64,000 nucleotides of DNA. Source: Larix kaempferi (taxonomy: Eukaryota; Streptophyta; Pinopsida; Pinales; Pinaceae). The notes under the pieces are model-generated. The model searched no databases. It was given only the letters and a program-made list of their open reading frames with translations, and was not told where the DNA came from. The stretch is taken from assembly GCA_027924585.1 (NCBI GenBank), contig BSBM01000636.1:5534001-5598000 (forward strand). Direction: 5' to 3'. The position numbers and the translations under genes were made by a program. Position 1 is the stretch's first letter, and every line of letters starts with the position of its first letter. Shown one piece after another: positions 1 through 10,158 of this stretch.

Positions 1-958
1 CTGCTAACATTTTTTCTAACTCATGTTTTACAATAGGAGCTAGTTTAGGATTAATCTGTCTCAGCTTTTGCCGGAAAGGTTTGCCCTTCTGACATTCCGG
101 TTTTAAGGGAATGGTGTGTTGGAAAACATCCTCCCTATATGCTTTGAGCTCATCATATGTGAAAGCAAATATGTCCCTAAATTCTCTTAATAGGTCAATA
201 AGGGCATTTCTTTCTTCATCAGGGATACCTTTTCCAATCTTTAGTATTTTTGGTTCCTTTTCCGTTCCAATGTTAATCTCAATGTACTCACCTGGTTTCA
301 TCTGGTCCACATTATTCTTTTTCCTATCCTGTCTGTCGAAAATATGTTCCAAAGCCACAAAACCTCGTGGAACAGGGTTTGAGCGGTTACCCTCATCCTG
401 ATAAACTTTGCCTTCCTCCTGATCATTTGGTTTATAATTTAAGAACTCATCAATGTTGTTTATTAACTTAAGTATCTGTTCATCATCTCTGAAAACTTGC
501 CAATGTTCTATATTATCAAGAATGGAAGGTCTAAAGTTTATTTCCAAGGGGCAATGTCCTTCTAACATTTCGTCCAAAGGTTGAAGTGTTGAGGCTGAAA
601 CTGCAAGTTTATCCGCGGCACTATTCTGGTCTCGAGGGACTGCTTCTATATTAAGGGCATCAAAGAATTCCATTGTGTCCCATATTGCATTTCGGTATTT
701 CTTAAGTCTCTGGCATTTACATGCGAATTGACCCTTAATCTGATGGACAATTAGATCTGAGTCCCCTTTTATAGTTAGCAGTTTGATTCCCATGTCCTTG
801 GCAATCTCTATGCCTAGTAGAAGTGCCTCGTACTCTGCCACATTATTTGTTGCTTCAAACTCTAGTCTAAAAGCGAAGTTGAAAATCTTACCCTCTGGAG
901 AGGTGATGACAACCCCAGCACCCTTTCCTGATCTAGAACATGCTCCATCAAAATTCAT
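1..958 (-). CDS. Gypsy element X pol, partial: RNase H domain followed by start of reverse transcriptase
   Basis: This open frame runs from an ATG at 958 leftward off the window edge, 319 codons without a stop. Residues 1-125 read as an RNase H fold: the FDGA start (D4), NNVAEYEALL (E42), GDSDL (D66) and NSAADKLA (D116) supply the four acidic catalytic residues in the right order. After a linker, roughly residues 235-319 look like the start of a Ty3/gypsy reverse transcriptase, with DIFAFTYDEL, the HTIPLKP stretch and FRQKLRQINPKLAPIVKHEL. The RT catalytic core, the usual RNase H and integrase would lie outside the window. The order protease, RNase H, RT is unusual. The frame is shifted by one base relative to the protease upstream; the in-frame coding sense reaches back to about 982, so the two frames overlap at 955-982. 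RNase H identity is confident; its evolutionary subtype is inferred. Confidence 0.85.
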   Translation of the reverse strand, partial: MNFDGACSRSGKGAGVVITSPEGKIFNFAFRLEFEATNNVAEYEALLLGIEIAKDMGIKLLTIKGDSDLIVHQIKGQFACKCQRLKKYRNAIWDTMEFFDALNIEAVPRDQNSAADKLAVSASTLQPLDEMLEGHCPLEINFRPSILDNIEHWQVFRDDEQILKLINNIDEFLNYKPNDQEEGKVYQDEGNRSNPVPRGFVALEHIFDRQDRKKNNVDQMKPGEYIEINIGTEKEPKILKIGKGIPDEERNALIDLLREFRDIFAFTYDELKAYREDVFQHTIPLKPECQKGKPFRQKLRQINPKLAPIVKHELEKMLA

Positions 959-1383
959 TTTCCATAACTTGTTTCTACATTTTTAACCTCTTCCTGGATT
1001 GGATCCAAAAAGGTGGAGTTGATTTGAATATCTCCTATCTCACCGACATGGCAGACAAACTCATTTGATGGTCTATCCGGATTTTCCACATGGTATCTCC
1101 TTTCCTTTTCGGTGTGTAATTTTACAAGTGAGTCATCAGAAGCAGGAACTGTTGCATAAGACCAATCCAACTGTATAGAACCACCTAAGGTTGCACCCCA
1201 CTTTCTAGAGAGTAGCATGCCCCACCTATCTGGTACATCTATGACAAGGATATCCATGGTAAGATGGATGTCCGGGTACTTGGCCAATCTGACAGGAACT
1301 TTCTCTATCATCCCTTCAACCTTAACTGGTCTAGAATCCATGGCACACACATTTTGGTAGGGCCTGGTGGTTCTTAAGTTAAG
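955..1383 (-). pseudogene. Gypsy element X protease, C-terminal part after an in-frame TAG
   Basis: This is the continuation of the gag-protease frame beyond the amber stop at 1384-1386. It is in the same frame as gag, and the sense is unbroken across the stop: LNLRTTRPYQNVCAMDSR follows the catalytic DLGSGAS segment, as expected for the body of a retroviral-type aspartic protease of plant gypsy elements. The first ATG after the stop is at 1350. The frame ends at TGA 957-955, which overlaps the ATG of the RNase H-RT frame (ATGA). No canonical slippery heptamer in the protease frame is visible in the overlap, so I read this as decay or an unrecognised recoding site. Confidence 0.75.
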
Positions 1384-3234
1384 CTATTGCATAACCCTTT
1401 TAGTCATTAAGCTTGCACCAGATCCTAAATCCAGCATACAATTGTGTAGAAGAAGGTCACCTATCATCAATGATATGTAGAAAGGAGGGTGAGCTTCTTT
1501 TCTTGTATCCCTAGTATGCAGGATTATAGGAGGGTCCTCATAAGTTGATTCACAGCTGGTTGGAGGTTCTTCCACATTATCTGAAAAAGTGACCTTCTTA
1601 GGAATCTGAGGAGTGAGAGGAGTGGGTGGACTAGGATTTGTAGTACATGCAGGAATAGGTGCTTCTAATGTTTTCAACAACTTTTCCTTTTGACCAGGAA
1701 TCTTGTATAGTTCATTTATGGGTATAGGTACCTTAGTAGTGTTGAACCAATTATTCCAATCAAAATTTAATTTACTAGAGTCAGTTGAATCATTTGGAAT
1801 AATTACCTTGGGAGGTTGCATAGCAGGTGCAGGATTTGATCTTCTTTGGTATTCGACCCCTTTGAATCTCTGCATATTTTGGAGCTGTTCATTGGATGGT
1901 CTTCCTCCATAGTTTTTTGTCATATTGTCTGGTTCATTGTCAGCATGTTTCCAGTTTTCTCTGGGAATATTGCGGATATCTCCTACAACATTTATGTATT
2001 CAGGCTCGCTTGATGTTGGATCACTGGTACCCTCCCCTTCAGGATAACCATGCTCTTGTACATAGTTTGCAAAATAGCAAGCGAATTCCTCATGGAAATC
2101 CTTGCAAGCTCTGCAAAATGGGATGTACACCTCATTTGTGTTAGCAGCCTCTATCTGAGTGGGAGGCCTCTTTTCATTTTCGAGAGCTTTCTTTTGCCAG
2201 TTATTTTTGGGAGGGTAATTTCTCTGAATTGGTTGAGTTTGTTGAATCTGCTGAACTCGTTGGACATGTGCCCTTTCCATGTTGATTATCTTGTTTTGTA
2301 CTTCCTTCATTTGGACTACATGTTTTTGCTCAGCTCTTTCCATCCTCTCACACATATCCATCATCTTTTTCTCGTATGATTCTTTCAAAGCAGCTAGAGG
2401 ATCTTTATCTTTAGGCTCAGTTGTTTTTAAAGGAGTTTGAGCTCTTGAATAACCAGGCAAGTTTGACTTTCCAGAGGACTGCATGTTTTTATCGATCTTA
2501 GTTGCCATTGTCTGTGCTTCTAACAAGGTAGCAGGTTCTTTATCCCTAAGTTGATATTGCATCTCTCCACTTAAAGCTTCAATGTAGTAAACCAGTATAG
2601 TATGTGGAGTTGGCTTGTAATCTGTAGGGATTGCATTGTATAGATCGGTGAACTTCTTGTTGAAATCTTCCATGGTTTCTATCTCACTTCTTTTGATGTT
2701 TGTTAGAGCAGCAAGTTGATGACGGGGCTCTTTTTTCTCACCATACTTGTTGGTGAAAGCAGTTGAGAACTCAGTCAAAGTGGCAAAGGAGTTGGCTGGC
2801 AAGCCAATGAACCAGTCACCAGCATCTCCATCTAAGGACAAGGCAAACAACTTCATGTACACATCTTCATGCCTATGAGCAGGATCTCTGACATATCCGC
2901 TTTTTATTTTTGAGAAAGCAGTGAGGTGATGTGCAGCAGTAACAGCATCAGTGCCGGTAAAGGTGAGAAGTTTGTCGATGGCCTTATCTGGAAGATCATG
3001 TGGTTGACCTGCTATCTGAGCAATGTTGAGGGGAGCGAAAAAATCACCCATTGTATCGGAAAAACAATTATTACTGTTTTCAAAATTTTTAGAATTTTCT
3101 AAGTTATTTTCTTGAAAAAGACTATGGATGTCAGAAATAGATTGAGACCTAAGTTCTTCAAGGATTTTACGAGAAGCAAGCTTGTTCAATCTTCTCCTAT
3201 AAACCTTTTCAGGTTCTGGGATAAAACTAAGCAA
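1384..3234 (-). CDS. Gypsy element X Gag and start of protease
   Basis: A 616-residue frame on the minus strand, just downstream of the tRNA-Asp primer site. Residues about 80-245 are a retrotransposon Gag domain (HEDVYMKLFALSLDGDAGDWF, then a helical segment with FNKKFTDLYNAIPTDYKP). Residues 275-330 form a coiled coil rich in M, E, K and Q. C374, C377, H381 and C386 make a zinc-knuckle-like CX2CX3HX4C, one residue shorter than the standard CCHC knuckle. The last 20 residues hold the protease active-site motif DLGSGAS (D602). The frame stops at TAG inside the protease (1384-1386). Gag would form the virus-like particle that packages the element RNA. The DLG-type protease motif resembles Athila/Tat gypsy elements; that lineage assignment is inferred. 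Confidence 0.9.
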   Translation of the reverse strand: MLSFIPEPEKVYRRRLNKLASRKILEELRSQSISDIHSLFQENNLENSKNFENSNNCFSDTMGDFFAPLNIAQIAGQPHDLPDKAIDKLLTFTGTDAVTAAHHLTAFSKIKSGYVRDPAHRHEDVYMKLFALSLDGDAGDWFIGLPANSFATLTEFSTAFTNKYGEKKEPRHQLAALTNIKRSEIETMEDFNKKFTDLYNAIPTDYKPTPHTILVYYIEALSGEMQYQLRDKEPATLLEAQTMATKIDKNMQSSGKSNLPGYSRAQTPLKTTEPKDKDPLAALKESYEKKMMDMCERMERAEQKHVVQMKEVQNKIINMERAHVQRVQQIQQTQPIQRNYPPKNNWQKKALENEKRPPTQIEAANTNEVYIPFCRACKDFHEEFACYFANYVQEHGYPEGEGTSDPTSSEPEYINVVGDIRNIPRENWKHADNEPDNMTKNYGGRPSNEQLQNMQRFKGVEYQRRSNPAPAMQPPKVIIPNDSTDSSKLNFDWNNWFNTTKVPIPINELYKIPGQKEKLLKTLEAPIPACTTNPSPPTPLTPQIPKKVTFSDNVEEPPTSCESTYEDPPIILHTRDTRKEAHPPFYISLMIGDLLLHNCMLDLGSGASLMTKRVMQ

Positions 3235-3463
3235 GCCTTCAGAGTTTCTTCTAGTCGAATACCTTGAGGTGTTAATTGACAGTGGAGTCGCCAGGTGGTT
3301 TCAAGTCTAATTTCTGAGTAATTAAACTAAAAAACTACAAAAAAAGGAAAAAAGGGCAGTGGAGTCTCCAGATAGATTGAGAATCTATCAAAAAGGTAAA
3401 AACTAGAAAAAACTAAGGTCGTCCAGGAACAAAAAGATTTGTCCCCGGCAACGGCGCCAAAGA
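3235..3463 (-). promoter_or_regulatory. Element X leader with tRNA-Asp primer-binding site
   Basis: Read on the minus strand, the LTR ends at 3464 and a 4-base spacer leads to TGGCGCCGTTGCCGGGGA at 3459-3442. This exactly complements the 3' end of plant tRNA-Asp, so it primes minus-strand cDNA. Between it and gag lie two copies of a CTGGCGACTCCACTG-type motif, CTGGAGACTCCACTG at 3371-3357 and CTGGCGACTCCACTG at 3294-3280. The second sits in ACCTGGCGACTCC, which is shared with the leaders of the Y elements. Its position suggests an RNA packaging or dimerisation signal, which is inferred. Confidence 0.85.
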
Positions 3464-4943
3464 TGTTGTCCGCCAAACTGCACACCAGCAGCAGAAATCT
3501 TTCGAAAGTTGTCTCCCTCACTGGAAAGTGGGGAGAGGTGTGGCCTTGGGGGCAAGCAATGAACCAGGTACTGTCACCTGAATCCTAGCTCCTCCGTTTA
3601 GGCAAAACTCCTAACGAAGCCAAGGGAGGTAGTCCCTATAAAAGAGTTGTCTAAGGCTCTTTGTATGTTTAAATGTTTTTGGTGTTGAGATGCGGATGGG
3701 TGTTGTTTAGGATTTTTTTGAATGATGACTAGAATAGAATTAAACACGCAATCCATGTTGCAAAATTCACAAGATACAAATTCAGAAGATAACAATATAC
3801 TTTGACTTAGAAATTAAAGCAAAGCATCCACAAGATAGTGATTAAACAAATGACAAGGACATATGGTCCAGATTCAAAAGATACATAAATATTAAAGACC
3901 AGTGCCAAATGGAGTCAAATAAAACTTGTGATGCTGAAAGAATAAGTCGAAAGTAGTTGTTTGTGAGAACGTTTTGCAATTGTTCTTGGTAAATTTTAAG
4001 TGTTTTAGATGTTCTTGATTATTAGGGCTAAAACCAAGGATATTCAAAGAGTGTCCGGAAAGTAATTTTAAGCAACTCCTTTAAAAGACATGTCGGACCT
4101 GTCTGGAATCACAGCGAGGCGCGCAATGCTAACCAGCCACCGTGTCGCAGATTGGGCACTCCGGCGCCTCCCCTGAGAACTAATTAAAATACTTTATGAC
4201 AACGTCGGTCCGTTGGTTATGGGGGTGAAAGTTTTAATTAGATTTTTACTTGTAAATTATCAAGTCTTCCACCTTTCTGAGTACTAGCCCAACCGTTTCC
4301 GGTTGGCAGAGCATACGGATGTAGGACAGAAACCAAGGTAAATTAATTAAAGGGGTATATGAGTGGAAAATTTTATTATTAGAAAACCTTGTTCAACTCT
4401 CCGACAGAGAGCGCTCTTGACTTGGTCTTATGACCACAGTTCAAGAGACTTGCTATTTTAACAATGCCTAATGCAGGGAAATGCAAAACTAAAATGCCCT
4501 CCGATAGAGGGTGCTCTTGACTTGGATTTGGCCAAGTTCAAGAGACAGTGGATTTTCCAACATTGAACTAGTACACTAATCCTAGATCTCATTTCAAACA
4601 TCTTAAGTCACTCTCACATCAACTATGAACCAAAGCTATACCCATTGAACCCTCACTTGGCTTGTGACTTCATCCTTAGGTCTAGGATAAACCATACACC
4701 TAACTTCACTTAGAAATACCCTGATTTGGTGTCTTGGTTTTGATCTCTCCTGTCGGGAGTAGATCGGGTCTCCCCCTTTGTTGTCTGGGCTAGATAACAT
4801 AAAGCGAAGGTTGCCTCGACTGGCGTTACAACCATACATATTGGAGGTCGAGGTGATCGTGGTTGCACCTTTGAGTTGCCCTTCCCTATTGCCATCCACC
4901 ACTGGATCCATCCATAGGGGTAACTACATCTTAGGTGATAACA

Positions 4944-5299
4944 TTTTGGCGCCGTTGCCGGGGAAGGCAGTAGCTTACCCTGGTTCGATATACTTTTCTT
5001 AAAGCCCTCCCGTTCTCTTTGCCAACATTTTGGCGCCGTTGCCGGGGAGGGCATAGGCTTACCCTGGTCCGACATATACATCGACACATATCTTGGTAGA
5101 AGAGTTTAAATCTACCTGGCGACTCCCAATCGTGACTCCGCTAAGGAGCGAGCTCATTTACATCCCTATAACACTAGAATTTAGACAGATCTTATCGTTA
5201 TCTAGAACCCATGGGGTGCATCATTTTGTTTTCAAGTTCTTGAATTTAAAAATAAATATAAAAATATAAAAAAAATAAAAAATAAAAAAATTATTATCC
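4944..5299 (+). promoter_or_regulatory. Y element 1 leader with duplicated tRNA-Asp primer-binding site
   Basis: The truncated LTR ends in GGTGATAACA at 4943. After TTT, an exact 18-base tRNA-Asp site lies at 4947-4964, and a second exact copy lies at 5031-5048 in a repeated context (..CATTTTGGCGCC..). Downstream is the CTGGCGACTCC motif, a GACTCCGCT repeat, and a pyrimidine-rich tract ending TTTTGTTTTCAAG about 60 bases before the gag ATG. The same position is a clean 3' splice-site-like TTTTGTTTTCAGG in the two later Y units. Confidence 0.85.
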
Positions 5300-7093
5300 A
5301 TGGCTGCTGCTGAGCGACCTAGGACTTTTGGTCGATTGAAAGTTTTTGACTTTTCCAAAATTGTTGGGTATCCTCATCATATTCCTCATCAAGCCTATGA
5401 AAGTTTGCCTACTTTCGATGGAAGTTATGAAATCTCTGCTAGAAGGCACCTTGAACTTTTTACGGAAATTATTAAAGAATTATCCATAACCCATGAGGAT
5501 GTGTGTATGAGACTATTGGCTTCATCTTTCAAAGAAAGAGCTGGACTCTGGCTTTCGAATTTGAAGCCCAATAGCATTTCTGGTTATGACATGTTTGAAA
5601 ATAAATTCTTAGAAGATTGGGGAAGTGAATTCGATGATATGTATCTTTCAAATCAAATCCAAAATCAAAACATTCCCCTTTCTGATCCTATTATTGAATC
5701 ATTTAACAATCAAATATCAAGTGATTTGTCAACATCCAGAGATGACCCATCCTATCCAATTTCTTTTGATGATAAGTCTTCTACTTTTGAGTCAATCGAG
5801 AGTCAAATCTTTAATCATTGTACAAACCATAAGTTTTCAAATTGCTTTTTAGGTAGCCCTAGTCCTGATCCTGAGGGAATTTCTGAGGATGAGCTTTTAG
5901 TTAACAGGTCTATTGAAGTTCCTCCCTCGGAAAGATTCATTAGTCATTCTGTCTTTAGTGATCATTCAATTCTTTATCAACCTACCGAAGAAGAAGAAAG
6001 TAGGGACATAGATCAAGATCCTCTAGTGGTGATTTCAGGTGATCATTGTGCAAATAATCAGGATATGTTAAATGAAATTATTAATTTCACCCCTGATCAA
6101 TTAAATGAAAATGATCACTTATCCTCTTATAATTTTAATGATGAATTAATAAAAGATCAATATCAAGATGAGGAAGAGTTAATGAATCATACTAGGTGTT
6201 CTAATCTTTGTTCCACTTCTTACAATGAATCTTTAAATTTTCCCTTTTTCATCTTTAATCAAGATAACTTAGAGTTAAATAGTTAAGGTCAATCTTGTCC
6301 TCAGATTGTAAATATTAAATTTGATCAAAAGTTTGAAATTATTCCTAGAATAAAGAATATTTTCTATTATCAAAATCCAAGGTCAAACTTCTCTATCCAG
6401 TTGGGAGAAATTTCATATTTGCAATCCACCCTCCTTTCCCAATTCTTTCAATCATCTTTGGGTTGGGGCTCTAGTCAATCTTTTGCCTTGGAAATTTTTA
6501 ATAGGAAGTATAAGCATGATTACATGTTTGGAGAAAAAGCACTTCATGTCCCTTTTCAGTCACTTTGGAACCATAATGTATCTTGTCAAGTTATCAATCA
6601 TTCTTGGTGGCTAGAAAAGGTGTTTAAAGATCAATTCCATATTTTCTCTATTTTTGAGCATCAAGTGGGTCTGACTTTGATTTTCCGTCTTTTAAGCTTT
6701 AATTTATCCCCACTTGAAATTTTGATCATCAATCCCAAGGAGAATCAAATTGAGTATGTGAGAGAAGTAAAGGAAAAAGTTAATTTGGGTGAAAATAAAT
6801 CGAATCATATGTCTTATGTCCTTCCTCTATCCATCTCTGAGTTTAACTTGCATAAATTTTATGATCCTATCAGTTCTTTGATGGAGGATGTTTGTATCAG
6901 TCAGTCTTCTCCTTGGCATAGTTTCATATTGCATCACTCAAACCATTCTTCAATTTATGAACAAATCAAGAAGACTGTGCCCTTAAATTTGTTGATCTTT
7001 AGCCCAATCTTGACTTGTTCTAGTATCAAAAATCAAATAAGAATCATTAACCTATTTGATGAATGGTTGCACTGGATTTATGATTTTACCTAA
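5300..7093 (+). pseudogene. Gag-derived protein of Y element 1, interrupted by one TAA
   Basis: This is the frame of the intact 589-residue Y protein, with one in-frame TAA at 6284-6286; downstream sense is unbroken to the stop at 7091-7093. Residues about 35-115 are a Gag-type domain (LPTFDGSYEISARRHLE, then EDVCMRLLASSFKERAGLW). The remainder is unlike any family I recognise, but it stays similar to units A and B through to the C-terminus, which ends FDEWLHWIYDFT in all three. I see no zinc knuckle, protease or RT. By eye it is roughly 80-90% identical to the other two copies, with several in-frame indels (such as the extra NRSIE segment) rather than frameshifts. Confidence 0.8.
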
Positions 7094-7560
7094 CATTTGT
7101 GATGACTGGTTAGTTTAGGGTAGGTAGGAAACCAAATAAGCCTACTTGGGCAGTAGTTAGTCCTTTTACTTTTGAGTCTAGCACTTTGTTTATCCCTAAG
7201 CTCCTTTGTAAGCTCCTAGTTTAACTGAGTACCTGTCATTTTCTTTTCCCTGCACAATAAATTTCAAATTTTGCAAATTATGTTAGTAGTTTAATTTACT
7301 TTCTGCATTTATATTTCATGCATTTATATTTCTGACATAGTGTAGATCTTATTTCAGTTGGTTTTATATTTTTCCCACACATGCGGCATGAGGTATTTTT
7401 GATGTTTGTGAATGCAGAAAAATAGGTTGCATGAATAAAAGCTGGAAATAAAATGGTAGAGTGCTGGATCGTGGATTCGAGTAGCAGAGTTCGAGGACCA
7501 GAGATTCTGAGGTTCTCAAGCGCTCATTTCAGCAGAGCACTTGTCCCAGCCGGAGCCAGA
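7094..7560 (+). other. Y element 1 region between gag frame and 3' LTR
   Basis: 467 bases with no coding frame of note. The polypurine tract expected just before the LTR is not obvious: the last bases are GCCGGAGCCAGA, only partly purine. A better purine run (AAAAGCTGGAAATAAAATGG) lies about 110 bases upstream. The LTR start is fixed instead by homology to the reverse solo LTR at 24576-28412. Confidence 0.6.
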
Positions 7561-10150
7561 TGTTATCACATTTATAGTAGCCGGGCTACCATACATTATT
7601 TTTCTGATGCCAGTACACTATTCAGCCAGTTCCCCTACATTTGAGATGCCGAGATGAGCATCTATATTGGATCACTATCAGATTGTGGACAATAGTTGTA
7701 TTCCCCATGCCATGACTGAGTTTCAGGACACTCAGAGAGGTGACCGATGTAGCCATTATACCATTGATACAGAGCAGTCAGTAGTGCCCAGAGTTGCAGC
7801 AGCAGTTTCAGCAGACAGAGGATGGTACAGGTTGATGAGCATTCAGGTATATGACTCAGCAGGTATATTATGGTGTTATGGTTAGATTGCTTTTATACTT
7901 ATTCTTATAGCATGTCTTAGCACTTAGTGTCATGATCTGGCGATCATATAGATATTTGGACCTGGTTGACCTATTATATATATATATTACTGTCCCTACC
8001 CAGACTCAGAAGTTCACTATTCATACTCATTGGTATGTACCCTCCTTAGGGAGAATAGAGGTGATCATTCAACCATACCTTGGCTTGCTAGTGTTGGCTT
8101 CATCTTTTCATTGTCTTCATCCATCCATCGCCTACCTTTTAGATTATCACCCTGACTTACTACTTGACTAGTGGCATGGAGGACTTTTCCCCACTGTAGC
8201 CTCTGTATTGGATGAGCTTCCCTGTTTATTGTGTCTCGGCTCTGAGTTGGTGACAAAACTTACCTATGGTGAGTTGGAGTTCCTTGGAATTCCCCCTAGT
8301 CACTAAAGTTGTGTTGGCTAAACCTGAAACTTTTAGTGCTGCCATGAATACAAAATCTGGAAAAAGTGAAATGTTATATCTTGTATGAAAAGCCCATTCA
8401 TGCAATGTGTTTCTAAACACACATGAATGAAAGAAATGCCAAATGAAAATGGCCATGAAAAATAAAATGTTATATCTTTTGGAAAAATAAATACCTAGGT
8501 AAACAAGCTGTCCATGACACACCTAGAAGTGCTCAGGTAAACAAGTGCCTTAAAAACACACCTACAGCAGAAAGCCTAAAATAAATGTAAATCTATGCAA
8601 TATGTTTGTAAACACACATAGATCAAGGCTATGGAAACTTCAGGCCCAAAAAGCAATGGAACTTAAATGCTATATCTAAACAATTGCTGGCCTTATTTGT
8701 ATTATGGATTGTGCGCATCTGTGAAGGTGAATAAACCCTCTTTAAACAACTCATCCATTTGTGAGACACCTCCATTCCCTGTGTTATTGCTCATTCAGTA
8801 TATACTATGGTGTGTATTCCCTTTCCCTTGCCAAAGTGTCACAAAGTCAAGTCAATCAAGTCATCCCTTAGCCTAGCCAGTTATTTCAGCCTTCACCCTT
8901 CACTAGCAAATTGATCACAACTATGAAGTGAGTATGATTCTGAAAGTCTAGTCTGAGTAATAATAATAATTAACGACACTATATATTTGGATTTAGATCG
9001 CCAGTCATGATTACTCTGTGTTATAATTGTTATTTGAATAAGTTGTAGAGCATGTATTAACCTTGACACCTTGCAGCAGCTATGGATGATGGTCTGAGTT
9101 ATATTTGGTCTTGGTTAGACCTAGTTTGACCATGGAGGACCATGGGACATGAGATGTTGGACCTTATGATGATATGGATAGATGATATATGGTCTATGTA
9201 CACATACAGGATGATTCTATGCAGCAGCTACAGGGTTATGATGATGATTCTTGGGTTACAGCAGTGGTTGGTCATTTACAGATCATTATTATTGGCCTTG
9301 TTCTGGTATATTGGGTATTTATTTTGATCATGCAGAGACTCATATGGTGTATGAGTACACATCTTGGATGGATTTGGACCTTCTGAGTCCAATGGGACAG
9401 TTTGTTTTCAGTTCCGGGCACTTACAGTGATGATTGAGCCTCAGTAGGCTATCCCAGTGCAGTTTTGGTATGTTGGAGGCCTTGTCGGAGCAGAGATGAC
9501 TTTTATCCGGTTGACCTAGGGCGCTGATGATGGAGGGGGTGGTCCAGCCACTTGTTTTTACCATATTACCCCCCTCCCGGACACATTGGTGCCCTCACCT
9601 TGACAGCGCCAGCACTCCAGGAGGCTGTTTGGGGCAGTTTCACGCTTCCCGAGGCATTTCAGGATTGGTAGAAATGGCTATTGAGGAAATCGATTTGGGC
9701 TACTGAGGCAAAGTTATGGCATGGGATGATCAGTGATGATAGATCGGGGTCTTCCACACCTTCTCCAGCAGTTTCAGCTTCATCGGGGCCCGCATCCATC
9801 ACTTATGGCACTTTCTGTGGATTCTTTGAGGTCTTTTGAGGACCACGACTTCACTATGGAGGCACGATTTGGTACTTTCATGATTATTTATTGGTTATTG
9901 TGCCATGGGGATTGACCAAGGAGGGATAAAATTACCCCTTGGACCCACCATGAGCCTCCTATGATATTTTGTCATCATGATTTGGTGGGATTCCCCTCTC
10001 CTAGGGCGATTTTGTCCACTTATGTTATATTTTATTAGTGATCCATGTATTATATTGTTGAGCTCATCTCAACCATTGATTAGACATTTGTATCTTTTAA
10101 TCTTAGCCACTCATTCAAAAAGTGGTTAGGGTTTTGGTGCCTCTCCTTCC

Positions 10151-10158
10151 TATTTAAA
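10151..10158 (+). promoter_or_regulatory. TATA box of Y element 1 LTR
   Basis: TATTTAAA within CCTATTTAAAGGAGAGAG, at the same place as TATTTAA(A/G) in the other Y LTRs (21990, 39036, 48386). The predicted cap site is about 30-35 bases downstream, near the conserved TTTGGCTCTTGG. Confidence 0.6.

Noticed and set aside
955-985. Programmed -1 frameshift site between protease and RNase H
   Set aside because: No canonical slippery heptamer lies in the protease frame within the overlap; kept only as a low-interest observation.
1703-2379. Plus-strand frames opposite X gag
   Set aside because: Shadows of the minus-strand Gag coding sequence.
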